Made by a program: the position numbers and the translations under genes
The notes under the pieces: generated by a model
What the model was told of the DNA's origin: nothing
Databases searched by the model: none
The model's input: only the letters and a program-made list of their open reading frames with translations
Shown here: one piece after another, positions 6,961 through 7,288 of the stretch
How positions within the stretch are numbered: the stretch's first letter is position 1
How the letters are laid out: every line of letters begins with the position of its first letter
Source of the DNA: Pseudomonadota bacterium
Lineage (GTDB): Bacteria; Bdellovibrionota_B; Oligoflexia; Oligoflexales; Bin106
Direction of reading: 5' to 3'
DNA: 7,288 nucleotides
Assembly: GCA_026710525.1 (NCBI GenBank)
Contig: JAPOQT010000107.1
Location: forward strand, 1-7,288

Positions 6961-7221
6961 CAGTCACAGTGATACATGATATAAGTCGATAAACCATCAC
7001 CAAGTATGCAAAAGCAGGAGGTTGAGAAATAGTTCCCGGTTCAAAAAAAATGGCAGAAAATAAGTCATTCTTTCCAAAGAAACCGAAAAAGATTGTATCA
7101 AATCTGCCAGCAAGATCTGGTGAATAAGCTGAATTATAAGCTAAATAACAAAGAATTTTAGTTATACAAAGATTCTTATTTCAACTAAGAAGATATACAG
7201 CCACTGTCTGTTTGCAAGTTA
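6961..7221. other. AT-rich gene-free stretch after the pseudouridine synthase
   Basis: No convincing gene, RNA or terminator is visible. A perfect AGGAGG (7016-7021) is present but has no start codon at a proper distance. A 25-codon ORF (7050-7127, beginning MAENKSFF) is rich in Lys and has no ribosome site. A short TCACAGTGA palindrome (6964-6972) just after the stop lacks a T-run. If the repeat at 7222-7285 is an IS end, part of this stretch may be decayed insertion-sequence DNA, but no transposase fragment was recognised. Confidence 0.5.
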
Positions 7222-7285
7222 CGCTCCACCCAAAATGGGATATCAAATTTCTACTAAAAATGGGACCGCAAAATCCACCACTTCA
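7222..7285. mobile_element. Probable end of an IS21-family insertion sequence, body missing
   Basis: AAAATGGGA occurs at 7232-7240 and again at 7257-7265, followed in each case by CAAA at the same offset (7244 and 7269), giving a 25-base period. Outside the second copy comes CCACCACTTCA, ending in CA at 7284-7285. Read from the other strand this is a TG tip, then GTGGTGGATTTTGC, then tandem copies of TCCCATTTT. That layout is typical of IS21-family ends, where TG...CA tips are followed by multiple internal repeats bound by the transposase. The orientation puts the element's body to the left, but only about 260 bases lie between this and the intact upstream gene and they hold no istA or istB. 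It therefore looks like a relic. Recognition is by pattern memory, not alignment. Confidence 0.45.
7232..7274 (+). repeat. Two-copy 25-base-period direct repeat
   Basis: Unit one has AAAATGGGA (7232-7240) then CAAATT (7244-7249); unit two has AAAATGGGA (7257-7265) then CAAAAT (7269-7274). The flanks left of each core (CTCCACCC and TCTACTA) are also partly alike. The 9-base core is identical in both copies. Confidence 0.8.
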
Positions 7286-7288
7286 CCT

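Noticed and set aside
7006..7127. Possible small genes after rluA-family gene (MQKQEVEK and a 25-codon Lys-rich ORF)
   Set aside because: Neither has a correctly spaced ribosome site; the AGGAGG at 7016 leads to no start codon. Too short to support.
1..7288. Hidden multi-gene system (defence, toxin-antitoxin, secretion or biosynthetic cluster)
   Set aside because: All well-recognised genes are housekeeping and the unrecognised ones are single lipoprotein or membrane proteins; no CRISPR repeats, phage genes or system-like gene set is present.

Overview
This window is ordinary chromosomal sequence from a bacterium with moderate, slightly AT-leaning base composition. A Gram-negative, proteobacteria-like host is the best guess. 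The evidence is a lipobox protein behind holA, a fused RibF, an SDR-free AroE of proteobacterial layout, QueG, and a small membrane protein resembling the C-terminal part of CcmI/CycH. No marker in the window fixes the phylum or genus, and the divergence of AroE and RibF suggests a lineage far from the model gammaproteobacteria.

Left block (1-3118, minus strand): reading with transcription, the order is ribF (riboflavin kinase/FAD synthetase), holA (DNA polymerase III delta subunit), then a lipoprotein gene that runs off the left edge. The lipoprotein starts only 7 bases after the holA stop, so those two are surely co-transcribed. A 102-base gap with its own promoter-like hexamers separates ribF from holA. 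A divergent intergenic region (3119-3294) carries a good sigma70-like promoter facing ribF.

Middle block (3295-5282, plus strand): aroE (shikimate dehydrogenase, atypical) overlaps queG (epoxyqueuosine reductase) by the 4 bases ATGA, a translationally coupled pair. queG runs tail-to-tail, 3 bases apart, into a minus-strand gene for a single-pass membrane protein with a CcmI-like soluble domain (5286-5831).

Right block (5832-7288): an 85-base divergent spacer with a perfect 6-bp inverted repeat separates that gene from an RluA-family pseudouridine synthase (5917-6960). The final 328 bases hold no convincing gene. They end in a two-copy, 25-base-period repeat and a ...CA tip that looks like the end of an IS21-family insertion sequence whose body is missing.

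Functionally the genes are housekeeping: flavin cofactor synthesis, replication clamp loading, aromatic amino acid synthesis, tRNA queuosine formation and RNA pseudouridylation. I see no defence system, CRISPR array, phage module or other evident novel multi-gene system. The points worth a second look are the odd AroE cofactor site, a roughly 40-residue insert in the riboflavin kinase domain, the orphan CcmI-like protein, the propeller-like lipoprotein, and the IS-end relic.
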